From positions 310,001 to 374,000 of the forward strand of contig NZ_BCQT01000006.1 of the NCBI RefSeq assembly GCF_001552215.1: DNA of 64,000 bases, in the 5' to 3' direction. This DNA is from Actinomadura macra NBRC 14102. GTDB lineage: Bacteria > Actinomycetota > Actinomycetes > Streptosporangiales > Streptosporangiaceae. Of this stretch, positions 33,099 to 40,814 are shown piece by piece. The number at the start of each line of letters is the position of its first letter. Within the stretch, counting starts at the first letter, position 1. The position numbers and the translations under genes are program-made. The notes below the pieces were generated by a model that saw nothing but the letters and a program-made list of their open reading frames with translations, was not told the DNA's origin and ran no database searches.

Positions 33099-33362
33099 AT
33101 GCCTGGCCGCTTTGCCGCGCGGCTGGTGGTCTCCATCAGTGGCGCGGACGTGGGTCAGCGGGTCTCGCTGCGCCGCCGTCTGCCAACGGGAGAGTACAGC
33201 GACGTGGTCGGCGTCCTCGAATCCTGGTCCGGCGGGACGCTGCGCGTGCGGCGCCGCGACGGCGAGGTGGTCGAGGTCCCCGAGGGCATCGTCGTCGCGG
33301 GCAAGGTCGTCCCGCCGCAGCCCCCACCGCGCCGCAGGCCGCGTACCGGCGAGCCCGGCTGA
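33099..33362 (+). CDS. Small SH3-like domain protein (N-terminal domain of a GNAT-type protein)
   Basis: An 87-residue protein, nearly all beta: 'ADVGQRVSLRRRLPTGEYSDVVGVLESWSGGTLRVRRRDGEVVEVPEGIVVAGKVVPP'. In many actinomycetes this sequence forms the N-terminal domain of a GNAT acetyltransferase encoded beside fdxA/dapC. Here the frame stops right after it, in a Pro/Arg tail, and the acetyltransferase part is missing from the following sequence. It is either a natural stand-alone domain or a truncation. It is divergent from fdxA. Confidence 0.7.
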   Translation: MPGRFAARLVVSISGADVGQRVSLRRRLPTGEYSDVVGVLESWSGGTLRVRRRDGEVVEVPEGIVVAGKVVPPQPPPRRRPRTGEPG

Positions 33363-33397
33363 CCGCCACGCCCCTGTGGCGCGCCGGAGACCGTCCG

Positions 33398-34360
33398 CTA
33401 TCTGCCTGACGGGGCGGGTACCCCCGGCGCGAGCGGGCCGGGGGCGGGAGAGCCCGGCAGCGGCGAACCCGGTCCGGGTACTTCGGGAACGGGCGACCCC
33501 GGCGCGGGAGACCCGGGTTCAGGCGATTCCGGGCCGGACGACGACGAAGGCGACGCTCCGGGAGCTCGCGGAGGCGCCGGCGGCTTGGGGACGACGGCCT
33601 CGGTATAGGTCTGGCCCGGCTTGAGCGGCTTGCCCTGGAACATCTCCGAGACGGTGACGAACGTGAACCCGCGCTTCCGCAACCCGTCCAGCACTTTCGG
33701 GACGGAGTCGACGGTCGGCTTGTGGATATCGTGGAACAGCACGATGCCGCCGCGCCTGGGCGCGGTGATCCCGACCCGGGTGTCGCGGCTGACGCTGCGG
33801 TAGCGCCAGTCCAGCGTGTCCACGCTCCAGAGGATCATGGGGAGCCCGGCGGCGCGCCCGACCTTCGCGTTCGTGGATCCGTACGGCGGGCGCAGCAGCG
33901 TGGGCCGCACCCCGCCGGACGCCGCCGCGATGGCGTGCTGCGTGCGCTGCACCTGCGACCGCACCTCGGCCGGCGACAGCGCCGTGAGGTTCGGGTGCGA
34001 CCAGCTGTGGTTGGCGAGTTCGTGACCGTCCAGCGCCATCTTCCGCACGACCCCGGGGAAGCCGTGCACGTTCTGGCCCAGCATGAAGAACGTGGCGCGC
34101 GCGCGGGCCACCCGCAGCGTGTTCAGCAGCCGGTCGGTGTACGGCCCGGGGCCGTCGTCGAACGTGAGGGCGACGCACCTGATCTTGTCGCAGTCGATGC
34201 GCCGCGGAGGCGGCGGCTTGGACACCGCCTTGCGGGGCTGCCCGGCGGCAGCCTTGTCGCCCGCCGTCCGCGCCTTCTTCTCCGGTGTGTGGCCGCATCC
34301 CGTGACGAGTAGGAGACCGGCCCCGGCCATGGCGAGTACGCCAAATCTGATAGATCGCAC
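33398..34360 (-). CDS. Polysaccharide deacetylase lipoprotein (NodB domain)
   Basis: The GTG at 34360 has GGGGGT upstream and gives 320 residues. A lipoprotein signal ends in the lipobox 'LLLVTGC'. The NodB domain covers about 55-240 with 'ALTFDDGPGPYTDRLLN', 'HELANHSWSHPNLTALS', 'LLRPPYGSTN', 'ILWSVDTLDW' and 'IVLFHDIHKPTVDSV'. The Asp-Asp, His-x-x-x-His and catalytic His residues are all present. It should de-N-acetylate peptidoglycan or another surface glycan. The last ~60 residues are a low-complexity Pro-Gly-Ser repeat ('PGSPAPGSPVPEVPGPGSP'), probably a wall-spanning tail. Confidence 0.9.
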   Translation of the reverse strand: MRSIRFGVLAMAGAGLLLVTGCGHTPEKKARTAGDKAAAGQPRKAVSKPPPPRRIDCDKIRCVALTFDDGPGPYTDRLLNTLRVARARATFFMLGQNVHGFPGVVRKMALDGHELANHSWSHPNLTALSPAEVRSQVQRTQHAIAAASGGVRPTLLRPPYGSTNAKVGRAAGLPMILWSVDTLDWRYRSVSRDTRVGITAPRRGGIVLFHDIHKPTVDSVPKVLDGLRKRGFTFVTVSEMFQGKPLKPGQTYTEAVVPKPPAPPRAPGASPSSSSGPESPEPGSPAPGSPVPEVPGPGSPLPGSPAPGPLAPGVPAPSGR

Positions 34361-34527
34361 CACGCACCCCCGAAACGTGTTGCCTCGGGCGCCTTCATAC
34401 CCTCCGCCACTCTGGTAACACACGTCACCAAGGTCCAGAAACGCCAAGATCATCACCTTGACCCGCGGCACGGGGGCACTGCTTCATAATGCTTCCCCAC
34501 ACCGGGCCCGGTCTCACCGGCCCCGGG

Positions 34528-35400
34528 TCACCGGAGGGGCCAGTCGGGGACGGACGGGGGCAGGTCCCTGCTGACGCGCATGGGGAAGTCAGGGGCGCGC
34601 TTCTCCAGGAAGGACGTGACGCCCTCGGCGGCGTCGGGGGCACCGCCGAGCGCGGCCATGAGGCGCGAGTCGGCGGCGTGGGCGTCCCACGGGGACGGGG
34701 CGGACAGACCCGACCACATGAGGCGCCGGATGGCGGCGACCGCGACCGGGGAGGTGTTGCCGGCGATCTCGCGGGCGAGGTCGTAGGCGGCGGGGAGGAG
34801 GCCGTCCGGCGGGTAGAGGCGGGAGACCAGACGCCCGGCGAGGGCCTCCCGCGCGTCGAAGACACGGCCGGTCGCGGCCCACTCCATGGCCTGCGCGATG
34901 CCGACCAGGCGGGGCAGGAACCAGCTCGACGCGGCCTCGGTGACGATGCCGCGGCGGGCGAACACGAAGCCGAACCTGGCCGTCTCGCTGGCGAGCCGCA
35001 CGTCCATCGGGAGGGTCATGGTGACGCCGATGCCGACCGCGGCGCCGTTGAACGCGCCGATCACCGGCTTGAGACAGCGGGCGATGCGCAGCGCGACGGT
35101 CCCGCCGCCATCGCGCGGGGTGCCGTCGTCCAGGAAGTTGGCCTCCCCCGCGAACATGGCCCTGGATCGCGTGTTGTCGAAGGTTCCCCCACCGCCGCTG
35201 AGGTCGGCCCCGGCGCAGAACGCGCGGCCCGCGCCGGTGACGACGACCGCCCGCACCTCGTCGTCCGCGTCGATCGTGTCGAAGGCCCGGAGCATCTCGT
35301 CGCGCATGGTGAACGTGTAGGCGTTCATCTTCTGCGGCCGGTTCAGGGTGACCGTGGCGACCCCGTCCTGAACCCCGTACTCGATCTGGGTGTACGACAC
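34528..35400 (-). CDS. Enoyl-CoA hydratase/isomerase family protein
   Basis: A 290-residue crotonase. 'GVATVTLNRPQKMNAYTFTMRDEMLRAF', 'VVTGAGRAFCAGADLSGGG' and 'KPVIGAFNGAAVGIGVTMTLPMDVRLASE' give the CoA-binding and oxyanion-hole pattern, and 'FARRGIVTEAASSWFLPRLVG' provides the usual catalytic Glu region. AAGGG lies 6 nt before the GTG. The reaction is hydration or isomerisation of an enoyl-CoA; the substrate is not deducible. Confidence 0.88.
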   Translation of the reverse strand: MSYTQIEYGVQDGVATVTLNRPQKMNAYTFTMRDEMLRAFDTIDADDEVRAVVVTGAGRAFCAGADLSGGGGTFDNTRSRAMFAGEANFLDDGTPRDGGGTVALRIARCLKPVIGAFNGAAVGIGVTMTLPMDVRLASETARFGFVFARRGIVTEAASSWFLPRLVGIAQAMEWAATGRVFDAREALAGRLVSRLYPPDGLLPAAYDLAREIAGNTSPVAVAAIRRLMWSGLSAPSPWDAHAADSRLMAALGGAPDAAEGVTSFLEKRAPDFPMRVSRDLPPSVPDWPLR

Positions 35401-35489
35401 GTGCGGCCCTTCTCGCGCGCAGCTGACTCGAACCTGATTCGAGAACGGCGGGTGCCGGACGGCCGGGGGCGCCGGACGGGGCGCGAGGA

Positions 35490-35831
35490 TCAGGCTCGGG
35501 CCTCGGGGAAGAGGCGGACGAGAACGTCGCGGCGCCACTCGCCGACGTCGCGACCGGGCGGCGGCCCGGGAGTCAGCGTGCCATCGGCGGCAGGCGTGAG
35601 ACGGATCACCACGTCCGGCGCCAGGACAAGTTCACCGGGGATCTCCCCGGCGGCCGCCAGGCGTTCCGCCAGCGCCGCGAGGACACGCGCCCATCCCTGC
35701 CCCAGATAGGGCGGGAGCCCGTCGGCGCGTAGTTCGGGCAGGCCGCGTGCGGACAGGCCACCGGTGCGCAGGATCAGCCCGCCCGGACCCTCCGCGCCCA
35801 AGATCCGGACCTCGCCAGTGATGCCCGCCAT
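35490..35831 (-). CDS. Hypothetical protein
   Basis: A 113-residue protein of unrecognised family with strands at the start ('GEVRILGAEGPGGLILRTGGLSARGLPEL') and a helix ('GWARVLAALAERLAAAGEIPGELV'). The end has 'VGEWRRDVLVRLFPEA'. AGGCGG lies 8 nt before the ATG. It is divergent from the methyltransferase, with only 39 bp between starts. No function can be offered. Confidence 0.65.
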   Translation of the reverse strand: MAGITGEVRILGAEGPGGLILRTGGLSARGLPELRADGLPPYLGQGWARVLAALAERLAAAGEIPGELVLAPDVVIRLTPAADGTLTPGPPPGRDVGEWRRDVLVRLFPEARA

Positions 35832-35870
35832 CGACAACGCCGCCTCCGCCCGCTCATTGTCCGATAAATT

Positions 35871-36686
35871 ATGACAGTGAATTGGGCCGTGACGACGTAC
35901 GACTCCGCCTTCGGGTACGTCTCCGCACACGGCGCGCCCTTGGTCGACCTGCTCGATCCGCAGCCCGGCGAGCGTGTCATCGACCTCGGGTGCGGCACCG
36001 GGACGTTCAGCGCGGAGATCGCCGAGCGGGGCGCCGAGGTGCTGGGCATCGACGGCAACCCGGACATGGTCGCGCAGGCGACCGCCACGCATCCCGGGCT
36101 GTCGTTCATCCTCGGTGACGCGCACGACTTCACCATCAGCGAGTCGTTCGACGCGGTCGCCTCCAACGCGGCGCTGCACTGGATGACCCGCGACCCCGAC
36201 CAGGTGATCGGCCAGGTGCACGCGGCGCTGCGGCCCGGCGGACGGTTCGTCGGGGAGCTGGGCGGCGCCGGCAACTGCGCCGAGCTGATCGCCGCGATGC
36301 AGACGGCGTGGCGCGTGTTCGGCCTCGGTGAGCCCGAGCTGCCCTGGTACTTCCCCAGCCCCGCCGAGTACGCGACCAAGCTGGAGGAGGGCGGGTTCAC
36401 GCTGCGCCTGCTGGAGCACGCCGACCGGCCGACCCGCATGACGGAGGGCCCGGGCGGCGCCGCCGACTGGGTCCGCGCCTACGCCGGCCGCGCGCTATCC
36501 GACGTCCCACCGGAGCTGGTCGAGCCGCTGCTGGACCGGGTGAACGACCTGGCCGCGCCGGCGCTGCGCCGCGAGTCGGGCTGGGTCGCCGACTACGTGC
36601 GGCTGCGGTTCGCGGCCGTCCGGAAGCCGGACGGCGCGGCCCCGATGCCGGTCGGCCCGATGCTGCCGGACCTGCCGCTCGGTTGA
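35871..36686 (+). CDS. Class I SAM-dependent methyltransferase
   Basis: A 271-residue methyltransferase with motif I 'VIDLGCGTGTFSAEIAERGAEVLGIDGNPDMV', 'GDAHDFTISESFDAVASNAALHWM' (motifs II-III) and 'ALRPGGRFVGELGG'. The pattern resembles trans-aconitate/small-molecule methyltransferases ('SNAALHWM..PD.V'). The substrate is unknown. Confidence 0.88.
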   Translation: MTVNWAVTTYDSAFGYVSAHGAPLVDLLDPQPGERVIDLGCGTGTFSAEIAERGAEVLGIDGNPDMVAQATATHPGLSFILGDAHDFTISESFDAVASNAALHWMTRDPDQVIGQVHAALRPGGRFVGELGGAGNCAELIAAMQTAWRVFGLGEPELPWYFPSPAEYATKLEEGGFTLRLLEHADRPTRMTEGPGGAADWVRAYAGRALSDVPPELVEPLLDRVNDLAAPALRRESGWVADYVRLRFAAVRKPDGAAPMPVGPMLPDLPLG

Positions 36687-36781
36687 CCGCGGTCGCCCAT
36701 GGGCGACCGCTCCACCAGGCCGTCGCTCCGTTGAGCGCCCGACGCGCGCCTGCGGCGCCCGAGGTCATTTGGCGGACGCCC

Positions 36782-36787
36782 TAGTGT
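36782..36787 (+). promoter_or_regulatory. -10 element (TAGTGT) of a leaderless gene
   Basis: TAGTGT ends 7 nt before the ATG at 36795, leaving no room for a normal leader. Confidence 0.4.
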
Positions 36788-36794
36788 GGGGCTC

Positions 36795-37487
36795 ATGCTG
36801 CGCTTGCACGACCCTCGGACCGGACGGCTTGAGGCGTTGCCGGGCGGCCGCGTGCTGCACGTCCACGTGCTGGACGGGGCCGGCCTCCGCACGCTGATCG
36901 TCGCCGACCTGCTGAGGCGGGTCGCGGGACGGGCCGGGCGGCACGTCCGGATCACGGCGTCCGCGGACCTCGGAGACGGCGGCCGGCAGCGGTTCGGGGA
37001 GTACAACGTCCAGCCGTTCGAGGTGGCCGAAGCGGAATCACCGGATCTGTACGTGTCCGGCGAGCGCGATCCGCGGGTGGACGGATTCTGCCTGACCGTG
37101 CCGCACGAGACGGGCGACCGGCGGCCGGCCGGCGCGACCGAGGCCCCGGGCGCGCGGCTCGCGATGCTTGAGGTGCCCTACCAGGAGGCGCTGGTGCTGT
37201 CGGAGGCGCGGCTCGTCCGCGCCCGTGACCGCCTGGACGGATGGCGGGCCGAGGTGGCCGCCTGGGCGGCGAGCCCGGGGCGCCCGCTGGACCGCGGGTA
37301 CGCGGCCAAGGCCGAGGCGGCGCTGGCCAACGATCTCGACAGCCCGTCCGCGCTGGCCGTGCTGGAGGAACTGGCGCACGACCCGGACGTGCCGCCCGGC
37401 GCGAAGCTGGAGACGTTCATCCACCTCGACCTGCTCTTCGGCCTCGACCTGGTGGCCGCGATCGGACGCCCTGACCGGCAGGGGTGA
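36795..37487 (+). CDS. Degenerate cysteinyl-tRNA-synthetase/MshC-like protein
   Basis: A 230-residue protein. The beginning 'LRLHDPRTGRLEALPGGRVLHVHVLDGAGLRTLIVADLLRRVAGRAGRHVRITASADLGD' follows the CysRS/MshC N-terminal Rossmann pattern, but the zinc-ligand Cys and the HIGH motif are replaced. The C-terminal part 'AEAALANDLDSPSALAVLEELAHD..PPGAKLETFIHLDLLFGLDL' matches the CysRS helical segment. KMSKS is absent. At about half normal length and without catalytic motifs it cannot be an active synthetase. It may bind cysteine or an adenylate, or regulate cysteine/mycothiol use; this is inference. Confidence 0.65.
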   Translation: MLRLHDPRTGRLEALPGGRVLHVHVLDGAGLRTLIVADLLRRVAGRAGRHVRITASADLGDGGRQRFGEYNVQPFEVAEAESPDLYVSGERDPRVDGFCLTVPHETGDRRPAGATEAPGARLAMLEVPYQEALVLSEARLVRARDRLDGWRAEVAAWAASPGRPLDRGYAAKAEAALANDLDSPSALAVLEELAHDPDVPPGAKLETFIHLDLLFGLDLVAAIGRPDRQG

Positions 37488-37510
37488 CCGCCGATCACGG
37501 CCGGCGGTCA
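37485..37510. terminator. Bidirectional hairpin terminator
   Basis: TGACCGCC (37485-37492) and GGCGGTCA (37503-37510) form a perfect 8-bp stem around a 10-nt loop, between convergent genes ending at 37487 and 37521. Confidence 0.6.
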
Positions 37511-37520
37511 CGACCGGCGG

Positions 37521-39470
37521 TCAGCGCTCGCCGATCTCGGTGAGCGTGCCGTCCACGAGCAGATCGGCGATCGAACGCCGGAACACGTACGCGGTGCCGC
37601 CGCCCGGCTGGTCGAACCAGGGCACCGCCGTCCCCGTCAGTGCCTCCACCGGCCTCTGCACCCGGTAGGAGTGGTACGGGCGATTGCGCCAGTCCGGCGG
37701 GAGCGATCGCTGCTCGAACGGTGTGCGCGCCGCGTAGACGACGTTTCCGCCAGGGCCTCCGTAGCGGTCCACCGTCGTTCCCTCTGCGAGTTCCGTGGCG
37801 CGACGGTCGCGCAGGAGGCTGAGTGGAGGTTCGCCTTCGAGCGGCTCGATCGCACCGGTCTGATTCGGGCCGGTCTGGCGCGAATCCAGAAGCACGCTGC
37901 CGAGAAGGTACGCGGCGGCCTGATCGGCGTTGTCGAAGCCGATCGTCTTGCCGCGCTCACCGTCCCGCGTCTGGAACACCGTCCACTTCGGCCCGTCTTC
38001 CAGGACCGACCAGGCGCCCTCGGCGGTCGCCAGGATCCGGTAGGCGGCGGGATCCACCTTCAGGTCGCGCAGACGATTTCGGAGGTCGGCGAAACGGTCA
38101 GGCTCACGCACGGGAGGCGGTCCGGGCGACGGGCGGGTTTCGGCCGCGGGCCGCGGATCCGCGCGCACACGTTCAGGAGCGTCCCGTCCGGTCACCGAGG
38201 CGCTCGCGGCGTCCATCGCGTCGTCGTCGACGGCCGGGACCTCGAAGCCCTGGGCGCGGATGTGCGCGACCAGTTCGGGCTCCGGCGGGATTCCGTGCTC
38301 GCGCAGGTAGTAGCCGACCGCGCCCGACCACACCCAGGTGCCGTCCGTGTGGAAGGTGAGCGGGACGCGGGCGCCACGCGCGGGATCGAGCTGGTCGGGC
38401 GCGCTCGACCGCGCGGCCAGCACGACGGGCGCCTGCCGCAGGTACCCGGCCACCCGCTCGGCCTCGCCCGGCGGGACGGGCGGGCGCGACACCGCCGGTC
38501 GGTCGCCGTCCGGGCCGGCGTGGTCGAACACGCGGGCCTTCCGTATCCCCGCCCGCGGCGCCCCCAGGGCGGCCCGCGGCGGTGGGGCGGATCCGAGCCG
38601 CCGCGTCATCCACTCGGGGACGTCGTCGAGCGGAAACCGTTCGAGGTCCAGCCGGACGTCCTCGGCGGACGGCTCACGGTTCCACTTCGGCTCACCGTCA
38701 TAGGCGAAGCTCGCCCGGCAGCGCGCCTTCCCGTCCTCGTACAGCACCTCGAAATCGATCCGGGACCAGGTGGAGCCCTGGAACGCGTGCGTCCCCGCGC
38801 GAAGCCGGTCCAGGAGGCCGGCGATCTCGGCGGGCGGCGTCCAGACCGTCATGGAGCCGTCGGACTTGTAGAGCATCATCGGAGGGAACTCCACGTGCTC
38901 GCCCACGGCCTGGTAGTACCCGAAGACCTTCTGCCACAGCTGCGGCGCGCGGTCGGCGACCAGGATCGTGACCTTGTCGGACAGCAGCTCCATCTGCTCG
39001 ATCGGGTTCATCGGCCCGGGGTCGGGCGCGGGACGCGGGACGGGGTCGCGGTCCTCCATCCGGTCACGCAGCCAGCCGGGCATGTGCGCGCCGTCGCGCG
39101 GCATGACGATCTGGTCGCGGCGCCAGGCGTCCGGCGGGATGGGCGGCTCCCATCCCGGATCGAAGTCGTAGTTGTAGAGGGGACGCGCGACATTGGGCTC
39201 GATGATGAACGTCATCGAGAACCAGGTGCCCTGCTCCGACAGGTAGTGGGCACGGCGCAGCTCCACGAGCATGGCCGTCAGCTCCTCCGGGATCTGCCCG
39301 GCCACCTGGATCTTCCCCTCGCCCGTCAGGACGGCCAGCGCGATGTCGCTGACCACCACGGTCGCCTTGACGTGCAGGTCCACGCGCCGCCATCCGGGCG
39401 CGGCCGTCCCCCGGACATAGCGGACGACGCGTCCCTCGATCTCCGCGATCCGCTCGTTCTGACCCGTCAC
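37521..39470 (-). CDS. TNT-domain (NAD glycohydrolase-like) toxin protein with immunity-like N-terminal repeats
   Basis: The product is 649 residues from a GTG with AGGGGG 6 nt upstream; a TTG two codons earlier is an alternative. The C-terminal ~100 residues, 'DRYGGPGGNVVYAARTPFEQRSLPPDWRNRPYHSYRV..PVEALTGTAVPWFDQPGGGTAYVF', match the tuberculosis-necrotising-toxin fold that hydrolyses NAD+. The N-terminal half holds two units, at about 60-130 and 185-280, with 'WFSMTFIIEP..RPLYNYDFDPGWEPP' and 'WSRIDFEVLYEDGKARCRASFAYDGEPKW', resembling YezG/DUF600 immunity domains. There is no signal peptide. The middle (about 290-500) is Pro/Arg-rich. Export and target are unknown. Confidence 0.75.
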   Translation of the reverse strand: MTGQNERIAEIEGRVVRYVRGTAAPGWRRVDLHVKATVVVSDIALAVLTGEGKIQVAGQIPEELTAMLVELRRAHYLSEQGTWFSMTFIIEPNVARPLYNYDFDPGWEPPIPPDAWRRDQIVMPRDGAHMPGWLRDRMEDRDPVPRPAPDPGPMNPIEQMELLSDKVTILVADRAPQLWQKVFGYYQAVGEHVEFPPMMLYKSDGSMTVWTPPAEIAGLLDRLRAGTHAFQGSTWSRIDFEVLYEDGKARCRASFAYDGEPKWNREPSAEDVRLDLERFPLDDVPEWMTRRLGSAPPPRAALGAPRAGIRKARVFDHAGPDGDRPAVSRPPVPPGEAERVAGYLRQAPVVLAARSSAPDQLDPARGARVPLTFHTDGTWVWSGAVGYYLREHGIPPEPELVAHIRAQGFEVPAVDDDAMDAASASVTGRDAPERVRADPRPAAETRPSPGPPPVREPDRFADLRNRLRDLKVDPAAYRILATAEGAWSVLEDGPKWTVFQTRDGERGKTIGFDNADQAAAYLLGSVLLDSRQTGPNQTGAIEPLEGEPPLSLLRDRRATELAEGTTVDRYGGPGGNVVYAARTPFEQRSLPPDWRNRPYHSYRVQRPVEALTGTAVPWFDQPGGGTAYVFRRSIADLLVDGTLTEIGER

Positions 39471-39606
39471 CCGCAACCCCCTGACCTCCTGCGCCCCATC
39501 GGCGGCTGCCCGGCAGGGTATCCACCCGGAAACCCTGTTGCGGTCGAACCGGACGTTCGGCTCGGCTGAGCGGGTTCCACCAGGTGGAATCCCGCCCGAA
39601 GTGGGT

Positions 39607-39612
39607 TACCGT
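39607..39612 (+). promoter_or_regulatory. -10 element (TACCGT) with overlapping dyad
   Basis: TACCGT ends 7 nt before the GTG at 39620. CGTCAC-ATCT-GTGACG (39610-39625), a perfect 6-bp dyad, spans the likely start of transcription and could be an operator. Confidence 0.4.
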
Positions 39613-39619
39613 CACATCT

Positions 39620-40798
39620 GTGACGACCCGCGTCCCCGAGTCGCCCGCCCCGGCGACACCCGAGCCATCACGCCCACCGCGCCCTCGCCGCGCCCGCAGA
39701 CTGGTGTCCGCGTTCCTCGCCGTCGTAGTGCTGCTGTGCGCGGCGGTCGGCGGCATCGGCTGGTACTTCGCGGGAATGGCGGCCCAGGTCGACCACTCGG
39801 CGGAGTACCCGCTCACGGTCACCGACGCCGCGCCCGGCACGGTGACCCTGCCCCGCGATCCGGACACCGAGCGTCCGGGCACGTGGGCGCTGGTCTGGAA
39901 GGGCGGGCGCGCCATGCTCGGCCCGATCGTGGGCGGCGACGGCGAGCACGTCGTCCGGCAGGTGACGTCGGTCCCCCAGGGACGCCTGGCGAAGGGCGCC
40001 AAGGTCGCCATCGACCACTGGCTGTACGACGGGGACCCGAAGACCGCACTCGGACTGGACTTCCAGGCCGTCACCTATCCGTCACAGGTCGGGCCCATGC
40101 CCGCCTGGCTGGTGCCCGGCGCGTCCCCCAAGAGCACATGGGTCATCGCCGTCCATGGACGGAACGCCGACAAGGCCGAGACGTTCCGCTCCATGAAGGC
40201 CGTGCACGCGACCGGCCTGCCCCTGCTGTCCATCGCGTACCGCAATGACGTGGGTGCGCCGAAGTCCGCCGACCACAAGAACCACCTGGGCGACACCGAG
40301 TGGAACGATCTTGCGTCCGCCATCGTCTACGCCCGCTCCCAAGGCGCCACCGGGGTCGTCCTGTACGGCTGGTCGATGGGCGGCGCGATGGCGCTGACGG
40401 TGCTCCGCAAGGACCCGTCGTTCGTCCGCGGCGTCGTTCTGGACTCGCCCGTCATGGACTGGAGCGCCACCCTCGACAAGCAGGGCGATGCCCGCCATCT
40501 GCCGCGCTTCATCACGGCGGTGGCGAAACGCGTCCTGAGCCACCGCATCGGCATCGATCTGCGCGACTTCGACCAGCGCCGGTACGCGCCCCGCCTGCGG
40601 ACGCCGACGCTCATGTTCACCACGGCCGACGACGCCACCGTCGCCAACCGCCCGGCCTTCGCCTTCGCCAAGGCCGCCCCGCCCGGCATGGTCACCCACA
40701 TCGCCGCGCAGGGCGACCACACCGAGGCGTGGAACACCGACCCGGCCGGCTATGAGCGCGCCCTCACGGCCTTCCTCAGCCGGGTCGGCCGGCCTTAG
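39620..40798 (+). CDS. Membrane-anchored alpha/beta hydrolase
   Basis: A 392-residue protein with a Pro-rich cytoplasmic start, a TM helix at about 30-52 ('LVSAFLAVVVLLCAAVGGIGWYF') and an alpha/beta-hydrolase domain facing outward. The nucleophile elbow is 'VLYGWSMGGAMAL' (Ser), the acid lies in 'MFTTADDATV', and the His is in 'AQGDHTEAW'. 'WVIAVHGRNADKAETFRSM' supplies the oxyanion loop. It resembles secreted peptidase/esterase S9-like hydrolases; the substrate is unknown. Confidence 0.85.
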   Translation: MTTRVPESPAPATPEPSRPPRPRRARRLVSAFLAVVVLLCAAVGGIGWYFAGMAAQVDHSAEYPLTVTDAAPGTVTLPRDPDTERPGTWALVWKGGRAMLGPIVGGDGEHVVRQVTSVPQGRLAKGAKVAIDHWLYDGDPKTALGLDFQAVTYPSQVGPMPAWLVPGASPKSTWVIAVHGRNADKAETFRSMKAVHATGLPLLSIAYRNDVGAPKSADHKNHLGDTEWNDLASAIVYARSQGATGVVLYGWSMGGAMALTVLRKDPSFVRGVVLDSPVMDWSATLDKQGDARHLPRFITAVAKRVLSHRIGIDLRDFDQRRYAPRLRTPTLMFTTADDATVANRPAFAFAKAAPPGMVTHIAAQGDHTEAWNTDPAGYERALTAFLSRVGRP

Positions 40799-40814
40799 CC
40801 CCGTCGCGGCCCGG

